A DNA stretch of 41,734 nt. It comes from Amphimedon queenslandica. Its lineage: Eukaryota; Porifera; Demospongiae; Haplosclerida; Niphatidae. Made by a program: the position numbers and the translations under genes. The notes below the pieces were generated by a model. It was not told the origin of the DNA, did no database searches, and saw only the letters and a list, made by a program, of their open reading frames with translations. The stretch is taken from positions 41,083 to 82,816 of the forward strand of contig NW_003546370.1 of assembly GCF_000090795.2 (NCBI RefSeq), given 5' to 3'. Every line of letters begins with the position of its first letter. Position 1 is the first letter of the stretch. Positions 1-12,328 of the stretch are shown one piece after another.

Positions 1-870
1 ACTGAGGGTTAATAGAGTATTAGAAAGAAATGCTGGATCATCAGGGATAGTAACTTCAGAATTCTCTTTAATTTTAATTGAAAGGTTTTCAAATGTAATG
101 GCAATCTCATTGAGATCCTTGAGAAGGGAATAAAGGAGGTGACAGTAGTAGCTGATGCCATCAGATCGATTGACTACCTCTTCACAACTTGTGGCAAGAA
201 TTGATACAAAATCTTTAATGCCAATGCCACCTGGTTTATGACATTCTAGAGCACAATATCCTTTGAAAATTTGCTTCACAACAGCCTCTTCTACTATACC
301 ATTCATGTCAGCTTTGAATTCTAACCCATGCTTGGAAAAACTGTCTGCACGACTACCCACCAATATAACTTGAGAAGGTTTAGGTAGCTTAGCACATGCA
401 TTTTCGATAAAGTTAAGCCAATAGAATAATTCGCTTTGCACTTTGCTACGTGGCTTTGTAAGATCAGCTATTATAACAAATACTCCAGGTGAGTGTAGCA
501 TCAGATTCTCAAGTATGCCAGCATGACTACTGTAAAACTCTGTGTGGCCAGCAAAATCATATAATACAATGTTTCCAATCTCAGGACTGCTAATAGTGTG
601 TAAATCAATGCCTACAGTAAACGGTGTCACATCTTTAACCTTTTCCAATGGACTAAACTTATAACCAAGGGGCTTCTTGGAGCGATCAACGAGAGCTTGA
701 CTGAGAGAGCTCTTACCAGCAGTAGAGTAGCCACACATAAATACCTTAGCATAAGTTTCAATAGGGTAATCTGTGTGACTGTCAACATAAGGACGAAAGA
801 GTTGAAGTAATTTTGTGCGAGCAGTTGACTCTGGTGCTATCACATCAAGAGGGGAAAGTCCTTCTTTTGA
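1..870 (-). other. Roc (Ras-of-complex) GTPase domain of the ankyrin gene
   Basis: Reading the last exon on the minus strand, two ankyrin-like segments are followed by a small-GTPase domain. The P-loop GYSTAGKSS lies at about 706-732. The switch II motif DFAGH lies at about 545-560. A G4-position motif GSRAD lies at 343-357, where Ras proteins have NKxD and many Roco proteins have another T/S-x-x-D variant. The sequence then continues open to base 1 with a helical stretch of the kind that leads into a COR domain. In Roco proteins the Roc domain binds GTP and COR mediates dimerisation. COR itself is not in the window and is only expected. Confidence 0.85.
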
Positions 871-3800
871 GACTTTCATAGGATCCTTTACACCACCAGT
901 TCTTAACAAATAATCAACCATTTCTACCTGGTTTGCTCGGCATGCGTAATGGAGTGGTCGTAAACCATACTATTTTACATAAGGCTATATTATATTTGAG
1001 AAACGAGTTCTTACTTTGTCTTCATCATCAACACCTACTTCATGTTCCCTAAGCAACTCTGCAATGTCTATCAATCCATGTTCAGCAGCAATATGCATGG
1101 GTCCAAAATTCTACATAAAAATGAAATTTTCATTTGCTAGTAAAATCATTGTACCAGTGATGAGATACTAATAGTATAAGATAAGAATAGACGGATCACT
1201 TCTTTTTGACAATACAGTATTGCATAATAGAGAGGAGTAGTGCATTGATCCTATAAAATAAAAAAATCAACAAATAAATTTTATGCAAAACTCAATATTC
1301 TAAATTTATATTTTTGAAAAAACCATAATTAAGTAAAGGCCCAAGTTGTTTATGTGATAGATAGCTCATTAAGCAATATCAGTTCAATTATACTTCACTG
1401 TTGCATAGGCTACATGATAGCGCCAAAGGATTGCATCAATTCAAAGCAATTAAGATAGATGAATGGTGAATGCTATTTATAAGATACATAATAATTGTCA
1501 CATAAATTTGTAACTTACGCTGAGCGTTATATCAAAATCTTCTGTTTGAATTAAATACTGTATAACTTCAGCATACCCCTTGCATGCAGCATTTGTGATG
1601 GCTTTATTCCAGCTTTCCTAATACATGTATATATAACATTTTTAATGGGGCCATAAGAATAATAATAACATTATTATTGGGCTAATGCATGGAAGCACAT
1701 CACCATGCACTCCTGGCTACAGCAAATATTGCATACTAAATGATTTTAACAGAAGCCCCGTTTGTCATTTCAAAAACATTTAAGTATTCAGACACAGAAA
1801 CATAATTGTAGCATAAACAAATCACAATATTAATTGATTAACAGTTACCAAAAGTAAAAAATAGACAAAAGTAAAAATTTAGTCACTGCTTTACGATAAC
1901 ATACCTTATACCTCAGGGGAATTCCTTTCTGAAGTAACAACTGAACTGTTTTAATATTCCCACTTTCAACACCATAATGTAAAGGAGTGTAAGACAAATG
2001 AATAGTTGCATCTTTTTTATTTTGATTATATGTGAATGAATTATAATCTTTAATATGAATGCTAGCTCCATTTTCCAAAAGCAACTGAACAATCCTTTCA
2101 TGACCTTTTCCAGCTGCAACGTGTAAAGGTGTTTTTTTATAATACTAAAAATACAAAATCTAAGATTTCATTTGAGGTTAATTGGTACTTCAATGCTTAA
2201 ATTATTATATTATTTGTTTTTCTCAGTAATAAAAATAATTTAAACTTACTTCATCAATAGCATTACACTCTGCTCCGCTATGCAACAAATGTTGCACAAT
2301 TATATTGAAGCCTTTTTCAGCTGCAATGTGCAGTAATGTTTGGTTACAATATCCTAATAAATCATAAATAATACTTAACTGGAAGTTAAATAGGCCAATA
2401 ATTATTTTTCTGAGACAACCAGACCTCATGCAGAATTAAAATAAAAGTGTGCACAAACCATATTTTTTATCCTTGTCAACTCTCAAACTTTGTAATAGAC
2501 ATAAAACTATCTCAGGATAACCTTTACTGACTGCAAAATAGAGTGGAGTATAGCCAAACTATAAAGAAGTTTTTATTACACATGCATGACATGCAATAAC
2601 TGACATTGTCTTCTATTTCAGGATCTGAAACTGACAGCAAATATTGTACAACATTCAAATGACCATTCTCAGCAGCATAATGAAATACAGTTCTGCCCCT
2701 CTGATTTAAGTGTAAGGAATTATCAAAAATGGATCAATACATAGTCTAAATTTACTTCATCAGGCTTTTTTATGCTTGCTTCATTTAATTTGACAATATC
2801 AAGCCTGCCACATACTCCTGCATCATGAATCTCCTCATACTCCTCATTATCAAATAATTTCTACATAACAAAAATTAATGTTGCTGCAATGAAATTTTAG
2901 ATAATATCATGCACACATGTACAGTTTTAATTCCTCATACCAAATTGAAATTGTCAACAGTCAGCAACTCAATTAGTTCTTTATCTTTTTTGTGATACTT
3001 AATGGCATAATGAAATGGAATCTTGTTAGTCTATATTATGGTAAGAAAATGTTAGTAAAAGGATGTTTTGAGTAACTTACATAGTCCTTCTTTCGTAGAT
3101 TAGCTCCTCTTTCAACTAGTACTTTGACAACACTTTTGTGCCCATTTTCAGCAGCTAGATGTAAAGCAGTTTTAAAAGTCTATTAAGAAATGTTTCATTT
3201 GTGAAAATTATTGCACTTTGTTTACTTCACTTTCAGCAATATCAATGCTGGCATTGTGATTTAATAAAACTTCAACAGCTTTGGCATGACCATTCTCTGC
3301 AGCAAGGTGCAGAGCAGTTTTTGATTCATGAGACTATAATTATACACTTTTAATAGCTACACAATAGCAGGAGCCCACCTTTTCATGGGCTCCTGAAAAT
3401 AATTATTATGCATATACCTCACAACTAATCTCATATTCATGAGAATCATAATGAGTACAAAGTATTCTTAGGCTTTTCGTCCATGGAAGTTTCTTTATAA
3501 ACTGTATGAAAATCAATCTTCAATGTGGACAGGAATTAAGTGCATATATTTTGATGCATATTTTTTGTATAAATATGTTATCATACCTGACATTTGTCAT
3601 TTATTATCAATGCTTTAGTTGCTTTCGTTAAATAAAATGAAATAATTTCAAAATGGCCTTGAACAGCTGCTTTGTGTAAAGGAGTATGCTGAAACTATAT
3701 AAAAAAATATTTTTGAAAAGTTACATGCATGAAAATGGTATTTGAAATGCATCATTATTTGATGAAATAAGTGATACAAGAAAGATATCATTATAATGTT

Positions 3801-6800
3801 AGAAAACTGAAATTTTATAAGAATAGAATTAATCATACAAAATTTTACATTATTGACACATTACAAGTCTGAACTAACCCTTAGCTCTTTCAAATGAGGG
3901 TCAGCTCCAGCTTCTAATAATAACTGTAAAATGTCCTTACGGCCATCTTGTGAATCACACACAAAGTGCAATGGAGTTAAATCAAACTATAAAAAAATAT
4001 AGATAAATTAGTGGACCAAGAGTAGATTAAGTCAATCAAATAATGTGTACCATGTCCCTGCAGTTGACATTAGCATTTTTATTCAATAACCTTTGGACCA
4101 TATCAGCACAGCCAAGCTGAGCAGCAGAATGAAGCGGAGTAATACTTTTCTACAAAAATAAATCAATGGTGCAATCAATTGAAATGAACTATACCCAGTC
4201 CTTTTCATTGACATTAATTGCTTGGCTATTTATAAGTAACTCAAAAGAAAGAATATCTAAACTTTCAACTGCATAATGAAGTGCAGTTTTTTCATGGAAC
4301 TGAAATAAAATGATATCGTATAATGTTATTCATTACTTTTAAGGCAATGACACTAACCTCAGTTTTAACATTTAAATCAGCATTGTTACTAATCAGAGTC
4401 TCAAGAATTTTGTGGTACCCATTAATTACTGCATAATGAACTGCTGTAAATGAACCCTATAAATAGCCATAAGTAGTAAGTAATATGGAATTATCCTACT
4501 AACTCTGTCCTGACAGTTTATATTACATCCATTTTCAATCAAAAAAAGAACCGAATCAAAATGGTTATTTAGTACAGCATAATGTAAAGCAGTTCTTTCA
4601 TCCTAATTTATAAAGCATATTTTAGAACACATAAAAACATTAGGTTGAAGAGTCAATGAATGCATCATAATTTCATTATACTGCAGTGAGGTGCTTTGAT
4701 TTTTTGATTTGCAACCTTAAAAAACTACTTATACGGTATTTCAACAAAAATCATTAGGACTATGATAGAATTCTCAACTTGATACTTTTTCTAATACATA
4801 TAAATGTACTTACAATGTGTAGAAAATTTGAGATGATTCCAAATGATGAAATATGGATTTGTTATGAATTATTAAAGTTGCTAAAATAGGGCCTACAACC
4901 AAAGGCTATTATCCTTTGGCCAAATTTTGTAAAAAAATGCTTTGATCTTTATTTCTGATGTATATATCCTTATGTTGTGCAGTCAAATTTTATTTTGCAA
5001 GTTGCTCATAAATGGCTAGGAGATAATTTTCCATTTTTAATAATTTTTCTGACACTTATGCATGTACTTATATTATTGCATGAAAATTTTGAGCCAGTCC
5101 TGATAAATATTGATTTGTAAAAGAATTTTTAAAGTTGCTCCAAATGCCTTTGTCAGCTCACAAAACATGCTGATTATGCTTTGTAGGAAACCCTACTCTC
5201 ATCTATGCTTGTTACTTTTGGTAAAATGCCCTTACATATGTATCTATTACTGTATATTATGCTACTACTGTTTCCATACCTATTACCATGCCATATGTCT
5301 AAATATAGTAACTACATCATGCAGTAGATCTACATTCGCTTATTTGTATAATATACACTTGAGACAAAAAATTATAGAACCTTGTCATAATAATCAATTT
5401 CAGCACCATTTTCTAAACAAGTCTTCATTTGGGTGACATCATTTACATCTGAACTATCTAAAAGCAGATGATCCTATTAATTTATGAATAAAAATAATAA
5501 CTGCAATAAGGATTGGGAAAAAATTATAATACTACTTTTATTATCAAGTTCAACACATTTAACTTACAAAATTAAACACTCCACCTGCTGACTTGATTAA
5601 ATTATATACTTCCTTACCACCAGCTTTATAACTCATATTCATTGGACGAGCTCCTGACTAAAAAATGGCACATTGATTTATTGCAGCTTTTGTTAACACT
5701 AACCTTGTCTTCACTATTAGGATTAGCTTTTAAACTGAGTAATAGCTTCACAATTTCAAAATAATTATTTTCAGCAGCAATGTGTAGTGGTGTATTTCCA
5801 GTATACTATTACAATATATGCAATGTAACTTAATTAATAGTGAAAAACTTTAAATAAAATGAATATATTTTTTACACATGTGAACTTGAAAAAATTAAAT
5901 GTTAGTAATAAAATCTTGACCAGTAATGTAAATGTATACCTTATCTTTACTGTCAACATTAGCTCCAACTGATATGAGACGCTTCACAATCTGTTCCTCA
6001 TTTTTATGTGCAGCATACAGTATGGCAGCACTCTCATACTACAATATTACGTAATATTATGTAATATCAATGGTTACTTTTGAGTAATGTGGTACATCAG
6101 AGAGATTCCTTAGGCTACTTTCTTTGCCAACATTCAGAGAATCAAGAAAATCCCAAGATTGAGCTTCCACAATGTAATTTAATGGAGTCATTCCATACTA
6201 TAAATAATCAAAATTAGTGAAACTACATACTCTTGGTAAAAAATTGATAAACTAAACTGCATCTTTATAGTTCATAACAGCATCAGCACCATGTTCATGA
6301 AGAAGCTTCACAATATCATAATGGCCATTCTTAGCAGCTAAATGCATAGCAGTGCTATTTGACTCCTATAATAGTACAATCATTGTTTAGGTATAAATTA
6401 ATTCTAACAAAATTACCTGCAATTTATTGACATAATCAATTGAAGATATTTTACCAACTATGAAATCAACTACTTCAGCAACACCTCTACAAGATGCAAT
6501 ATGAAGTGGAGTCCAACAGCCCTATGAATAATACAATTACAATTTTTATGAAGATACTATAAACCTTCATTTCCATATCTAGTACAAAGTGCTTTTCAAC
6601 CATCACACAAAAAGTAGAAAAATTGTCATATTGAATTGCATAATGAAGAGGAAGCCATCCACTGATTTGATGTCCATCAATTTCATCACAATGCTATTGT
6701 ATTCAACGAAATAATAACACATTGAGTACATAACACTAACCTTTGATGCATGATAAAAAAATAAATCAATGATTGATTGAAATTTGTTTTTAATGGCATA

Positions 6801-9800
6801 ATACAGTGAGCTATGACCATCCTATAAAAGAAAAATAATTTTTTGAAATGTTATAGCAATTTACATTGTCTTCAAGAAATAAATTTGCTCCTTTATCAAG
6901 CAGTATAACAGCTTCATCTTTATTGTTACATTCAACAGCATAATGTAAAGCTGTTTTTCCAGTATTCTAAAATAATACAATCAGTTTTTTGTTAATTAAC
7001 TATGCATATCATGCAGAAAACCTCATTTTGGTAATTCAAACATTTTTTAAAATTTTTGTGCTGAAGAAGATTATCAGGTAAAAAACCATGAAATGAACCA
7101 CAGTGCAAAGGAGACATACCATTCTAGAAATTATTACTATTGACATAAGCAAAAATTATATAAAATCACCTCATCAGGTTCATTTAAAACATGATCACTA
7201 TCTAATAACAAATTTAGTATATCTTCATCTTTATTACTTATCGCAATATGCAAAGCAGTCATTTTTTTCTATAAATAAAAGCATTGAAATATTTATAGTG
7301 ACAGCTTGCCAATTATCATAAATAATCAATACTAATAATTATTATTTTATGCTCATACCTTGTTTGTAGCTTGAATAGTAATTTGTTTAATGCCTTGCTC
7401 TTTTGAAGCATCAATTATGATTTCAACTATTTTTGTGTACTTTCTTAATACAGCATACAACAGTGGAGTCATTCCATCCTTTAATATTATAAAAAGTATT
7501 CTAAATTATGATAACATCAAGTTACCTGTTCATTCTTGCAATTAATTTGAGCTCCTCTCTCAATAAGCAATGAGCATATAGAATATTTTTCAAAATCACT
7601 ACAATATTTGTCATCTTCCTCATCTTCTCTTTCCTTCATTAATGCATACTGCAATGCTGAGTATCCTTTCTGTATGATCGCTAACTCATAATTACAATTA
7701 TGAATATAAATTGTATAACCTTGCATGCCATATTAACATCCAGTTTTTTGTTTGCAAGGACTATTTCAGTCAGGCGTTCGCTATTCATTATTGCAGCATG
7801 ATGCAATAGTGTTAAGCCATTCTAAATGATCATAATATTTATTGAGCTATATTTACATGTGCTTATATTTTTATACTGTATCTTTGACTTTAATGTCAGC
7901 TCCTTTAGTATTTAAGTATATTACCAAATCATAATCTTTATTCATTGCTGCATAGTATAAAGCAGTATATCCATCCTGCAATTGTACAAAATAAAACTAT
8001 CTAACTGTAATTGATTACATGACTGATAGAAATACATGTATAATGAAAGGCATCACTTACTGCATCACAAATTTTTAAATCAGCCCCTCTGTTTAAAAGG
8101 AGCTTATAAAAGTCACTTGAAAATTTTAGTCTAATGATGAAGTGCAGAGCTGTTTCATCCATCTATTAATAAAATAAATCATAGTAATTTAAAAATAAAA
8201 CTACACCTTAACTCTTGACATAGGGTCATTTTTAAAACGTTCTTCTTTTTTCTAAAAAGAACTGAGTAAAAAATCGAAAGAAAATAATACACAGCTAACT
8301 GTCATTCTTGCATTTAGATCTGCATTATAATCCAGTAAAAGTGTTAGAATTGTCAAGTTTTCCTGACTTACAGCATACTGAAGAGCTATATGTCCTTTCT
8401 ATATTAGAAATGCTAATAAATTCTTAATAGCACATTACTGTAATCATGCACACCACTATTATACCATGCAATTGCAATTAGAAAAACAAAATGAGTATTT
8501 TATGACTAAATTGTAGTACATGTATACATGTATTTGGCACTTAACATGAGACTACATGTTATACTTGTATTATCTTACATTATTCCTGATATTAGGATTA
8601 GCTTTATTCTCCAACAGTATAGTTACTAGTCTAACGGAACATACAAGAACTGCATATAGTAGTGGTGTATTTCCATCCTAAATTAAACATTAACAGAGGA
8701 ACAGGGTACACACAGTAATCTATGTTTATGCATAATATGCCATGCATAGCAGTCACCTTATCTTTAATATTGACATCAGCTTTTCTTACAATTATCTCAA
8801 ATATTCTAATTAATTTGTCCTACATGTGTAACATTATATAAGTGACAAGACAAATTATTATGTACTTTGTCATATTCTGAATCTTCCTTGTTCAATGGAT
8901 TTTGAAGATAATGCTGTAGAAAGAGGAAGAATACAATGAGTTCCTTGCCTTATAATTATGACTAAAAATGGTGATATATAACTTTTAAAAGAATCAATAT
9001 GCATTGTAATCAGTTTATGGTAGATTATTCATTTGCAATAACTACAACATTAACAAGCAGAGTGTGGTTTAAAAGTGGTGAATTAGTGGTAATTACAAAG
9101 CTTACGATGATGTCTATAGCAAAGTATAAGATACTTTTGTTGTCCTAGATACAATGTACAGTTATAAGCTGCAGTCATACTATATTAAAGTAGCTAACTT
9201 TATCACAAATATCAGGATTAGCTTCACAATAATAAAGTAAATGTTCAACAACTGGTTGGTTTTTAGTTTTAAAACCATGATGTAATGGTGCCATTCCATC
9301 CTAAATATGATAATAACCATTAACTAGTAGAAATGCATTCTAACAACTCACCAAATCTTTACAATTTACATCAGCATTATGATCCACTAGCATCTGAACA
9401 ATAGTAATATTTCCTTTTTGAACTGCTAAATGAATTGGTCTTATGCGAAACTATGTGCAATAAAATAAACCATTGCAATTAAAAAAATTAATTTCTGTAC
9501 AAAGTCTTTGCAGTTAACATCGACTCTTCTTTTTCCATTAAGTAACAGTTCAACAACATCTGTGTGTTCATATTCTGCTGCATGGTGTAAGAGTGTTTGT
9601 CCATCCTTATAGGGCACACAAAAATAAAGTTGTAGACAGTAATACCTTTAAACTTTGACTTACATCCTCATCAACACAATCAGCTAGGTCAATATCATTG
9701 TTCTCAATCACAAATTTAATAGTAGAAATTAGACCAGCTTGAGCAGCAAATTTCATTGCAGTCTATAAGGTACATTAGTTTCTGGTACATACTCTGGATT

Positions 9801-12328
9801 ACTTACATTTGTCACAGGGCATCCTTTTTCAACTAATAGTTTAGCTATTTTTTCATGACCTTCTTTAACTGCAACATCAAGTGGAGTCCATTTGTTCTGT
9901 AATAAAACATTAATAAAATTTAATTTAAGTAAAGCAGAAATAATACAAAAATGATTGTGACCTCATCAAAATTTGTGAATTATTACTATCGTAAAACAAA
10001 CTGTTTGTAAAATTATTTCTAACACGATTTAAAGTGCTCCAACTTGTCAGCTTGCACAAACCAAAAATGATTAATTTATAAAGATTCTAAATTATTTTTT
10101 AAAATGATTAAAACTTTTATTTTATTCCCACAAAATAATTTGCTTATGGTATGTCATATAAATACTTCTATATGCCTCAAAAATATAATTTAGAGACTAT
10201 CTGTTACCTTGTCATTAAAATTGAACGTAACATTGGCACCTTTAGTAAGTAATATTTCAACTATTTCAAGATGTCCTTTTCTTGCTGCTAAATGTAAAGC
10301 TGTTTCTTTACTCTATAATACATAGTAACACATATACATGTAATTAGATCACTTTACCTAACATGATGGTAACAGTACCGTAAAGCGGATATTTTTGTGG
10401 CCCAAAAATTTTGTGAATCTGTTCAAAAATCAATTTTATGGCTTTAATTTTCATGATTTTCTACTTTATGGCCATCTTAAACCATATTGAATCCATTTTT
10501 GCTTCGTGAATTTTGAACCAAATGCAAAATTCATGAAATTTTTGGGCCACAAAAATTTTCCGCTGTATGGTAAGTTACTAACTTCATTGATACATTTGAT
10601 ATCAGCATTAGCTTCAAGGGCCTTCAATACACGCTTCTGATCCCCATTCTCTGCTGATTGCAACAGTTTGTCTTCCTAAAAGGGACATGAGGCACTAATA
10701 GTTGCTGCACATGTAGGTGCTACTTTGATCTTTTATAGCAACATGTTGCCAAGAATAGAAGTTGATCTTTTCTTGGCAACATGTTGCTTGGTTGCTGGCA
10801 ACCAGTTGTTTCATGTAATTATTAACTTAAGGCATTTACAAAAGTTACAAGTTACAGCCTGTTACATGGCAACAAAAGCCCATAAAAAGGCTGGTTATTT
10901 GTTATAAATATGGCAAACTTAGGCGATCATCATTTATTAGTTGGAAATTCGATATAACAGTTTCAACTTTCAACATTTTAAATAATAATGAGATTTTAAA
11001 AAACTTGCTTTTTACAAGAGCTCAAGATACTGTAAGGAATTTGTTACATTTTAATGAACATAGACATCAATACATTTAACTTGACAATATTAATTTCAGC
11101 ATATGCAGTAGCTGTTAAAATCATAATGCTTACATTTGTAATTAAGCTCTCACCCAACTTAATAAATACACATTGCTTGCAAACAGGATCAACACTATTA
11201 ATAGCTTGACAGTTGTCACAAATAATATTATCATGCTAAAAAGTGAGTTAGTCAGTTCTGTACTGTATATTAGTCCAAAATTTGGATCTTGATATACAAA
11301 CAAAACATATTGAAAAAAATTATCAGTGAAATGTTATGATGAACTTGCTTGGGTGTCTGACTGCATTAGTAGGTATACACACTTAAGTCTATAGAATGTG
11401 TGTTACTTTGATCAGTGACACTTACATAGCTTCTGTTTGAGGAGGAAACAAAATTAGTGGTAATAATATAAATCTTAGCATATGATATGGTAATTGAGTA
11501 TGCAACAAGGCTTTAAATAAATGAAAAGGACTGACTCACACTACATGTCAGTAGTGTAGGAAGATTTTGGAAAAGGGGGGCTAAAATGAAGCTATCAATA
11601 GTAAATTACTTGATAGACAAAGCTAATAAAGCAGAAGTAAAAATCAAGAGGGGCTCCTGCCCCCCCCCTGCTTCCTACACCACTGCATGTACATGCACAT
11701 GTCAGCCACCAAATAGCTTTAGCTGGGCAGGAATAAATTTTAATTGGCAAAATCTGTATTTTGATAGCCATTTTGCTAAATAAAACGCATCATTCAGCAT
11801 TTTGAGCCATTATGAGCATGTTCAATGCCAAAAATTTGCCAAATTAAAACCCATTACCAATTACTGATTCATTAAAAAATTTAACAATTTGCCATAATTT
11901 TACTCTCCTCAGAAATAGGCTTGGGTATAAGTCTATTACCATAAGTGTTTAACTTGGGTCTATCTAAGTATTACAGTATTAGAAGACTAGATTTAAAAGA
12001 GTATAGACAAATGAGTGTTAATAGCTTCACATGCATGCACAAGCCTCAGAGCACTGAACAATTAAGGGCCAATCGTTAGCAAGATATACTGACTACAGGT
12101 GCAGTTTTACTGATAAAAATCCACTAATTTAGTTTCATTTTATATTGTAAATTTTTAGGGGGCTGACTTCTTTTGTTTGGGTTGCATTGAGCTCTGGGAT
12201 TTCATGCTCTCCAGGAATCCGCGGATCCGGCACCAGCTGGCCAGGCTCAGCGCCCCCCCCCCCAAAGACGCCCCATGCTGATTTAACTACTTTCATAACA
12301 TTAGACTTACAGGAGCCGATTCTGCCAT
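1..12328 (-). CDS. Giant ankyrin-repeat / Roc-GTPase protein, 50 exons in window, 3' end beyond left edge
   Basis: Proposed exons, 5' to 3': 12311-12328, 11134-11235, 10583-10675, 10208-10312, 9807-9896, 9664-9762, 9501-9605, 9352-9450, 9199-9300, 8866-8913, 8757-8819, 8579-8677, 8300-8398, 8207-8251, 8061-8162, 7877-7975, 7720-7821, 7526-7669, 7359-7478, 7170-7268, 7022-7123, 6865-6966, 6741-6821, 6565-6693, 6417-6521, 6258-6365, 6078-6197, 5940-6038, 5704-5805, 5568-5657, 5381-5473, 4504-4602, 4358-4456, 4195-4299, 4051-4149, 3879-3986, 3587-3694, 3418-3501, 3226-3333, 3081-3179, 2941-3030, 2756-2860, 2605-2700, 2459-2558, 2250-2353, 1905-2144, 1519-1617, 1155-1250, 1015-1110, 1-969. Together they give 1956 codons without a stop, and every junction is GT-AG. 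All introns are phase 0 except one phase 1 intron between 2459 and 2353. Most exons encode one ankyrin repeat beginning with a TPLHYA-like motif and ending near a D-x-K. The last exon encodes the Roc domain. The architecture recalls DAPK1-like or other Roco proteins. A signalling scaffold with nucleotide-controlled output is inferred. The first two exons are the least certain. Confidence 0.85.
4603..5380 (-). other. Longest ankyrin-region intron, filled with a dispersed repeat
   Basis: This 778-base intron separates two ankyrin exons in a gene where most introns are about 50 bases. From about 4680 to 5180 it contains, on the minus strand, the same dispersed repeat found at 13.1, 24.0, 27.2, 32.5 and 35.1 kb, recognised by phrases such as 'gttgctcataaa' and 'tttggccaaattttg'. 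An open frame of 108 codons on the plus strand here has no family resemblance and is taken as chance. Confidence 0.6.
10376..10572. mobile_element. MITE (197 bp) with TACCGTA-type terminal inverted repeats
   Basis: The left end TACCGTAAAGCGGA and the reverse complement of the right end (TACCATACAGCGGA) match and continue inward as ATTTTTGTGGCCCAAAAATT-like sequence on both arms, so nearly the whole element folds back. It sits in the intron between ankyrin exons 10208-10312 and 10583-10675, ending only 10 bases from the splice donor of exon 10583-10675. It has no coding capacity. A TA target duplication would be included in the ends. Confidence 0.75.
11134..11235 (-). other. Cysteine-rich (ZZ-like) second exon of the ankyrin gene
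   Basis: This 102-base exon encodes 34 residues with the spacing H-x4-C-x2-C-x9-C-x2-C, starting HDNIICDNC. It has a good acceptor and a GTAAGC donor, and both borders are phase 0, so it joins the six-codon first exon (MAESAP, 12328 to 12311) to the first ankyrin exon in frame. The pattern resembles the first half of a ZZ-type zinc finger. The usual last cysteine pair is not obvious, so the domain could be degenerate or a different zinc knuckle. The exon is short and rests on splice logic plus cysteine pattern only. Confidence 0.5.
11549..11685. mobile_element. Short hAT-like MITE (137 bp)
   Basis: The left end CAGTAGTGTAGGAAG and the reverse complement of the right end, CAGTGGTGTAGGAAG, form terminal inverted repeats, followed by a G-rich (left) and a C-rich (right) tract. 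CAGTGGTG-like ends are typical of some hAT elements. CATGT is present on both flanks, but a clean 8-base duplication is not visible. It lies in the first long intron of the ankyrin gene. Confidence 0.5.
11715..11915. mobile_element. Degenerate copy of the 'TACCGTATA' MITE family
   Basis: Shares the family's internal phrases 'ttttgatagccattttg', 'cattttgagccattat' and 'caaattaaaaccca' with the fuller copy at 20302-20494. Its ends are eroded, so the borders are approximate. It lies in the 1075-base first intron (11236-12310) of the ankyrin gene. Confidence 0.55.

Noticed and set aside
5110..5436. Plus-strand open frame of 108 codons
   Set aside because: It lies in the largest ankyrin-gene intron over a dispersed repeat and an antisense ankyrin exon, with no family resemblance.
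2250..9762. Regularly spaced similar segments resembling a CRISPR array
   Set aside because: The similarity is the coding of ankyrin repeats in exons with GT-AG borders, diverged in sequence; not identical direct repeats.
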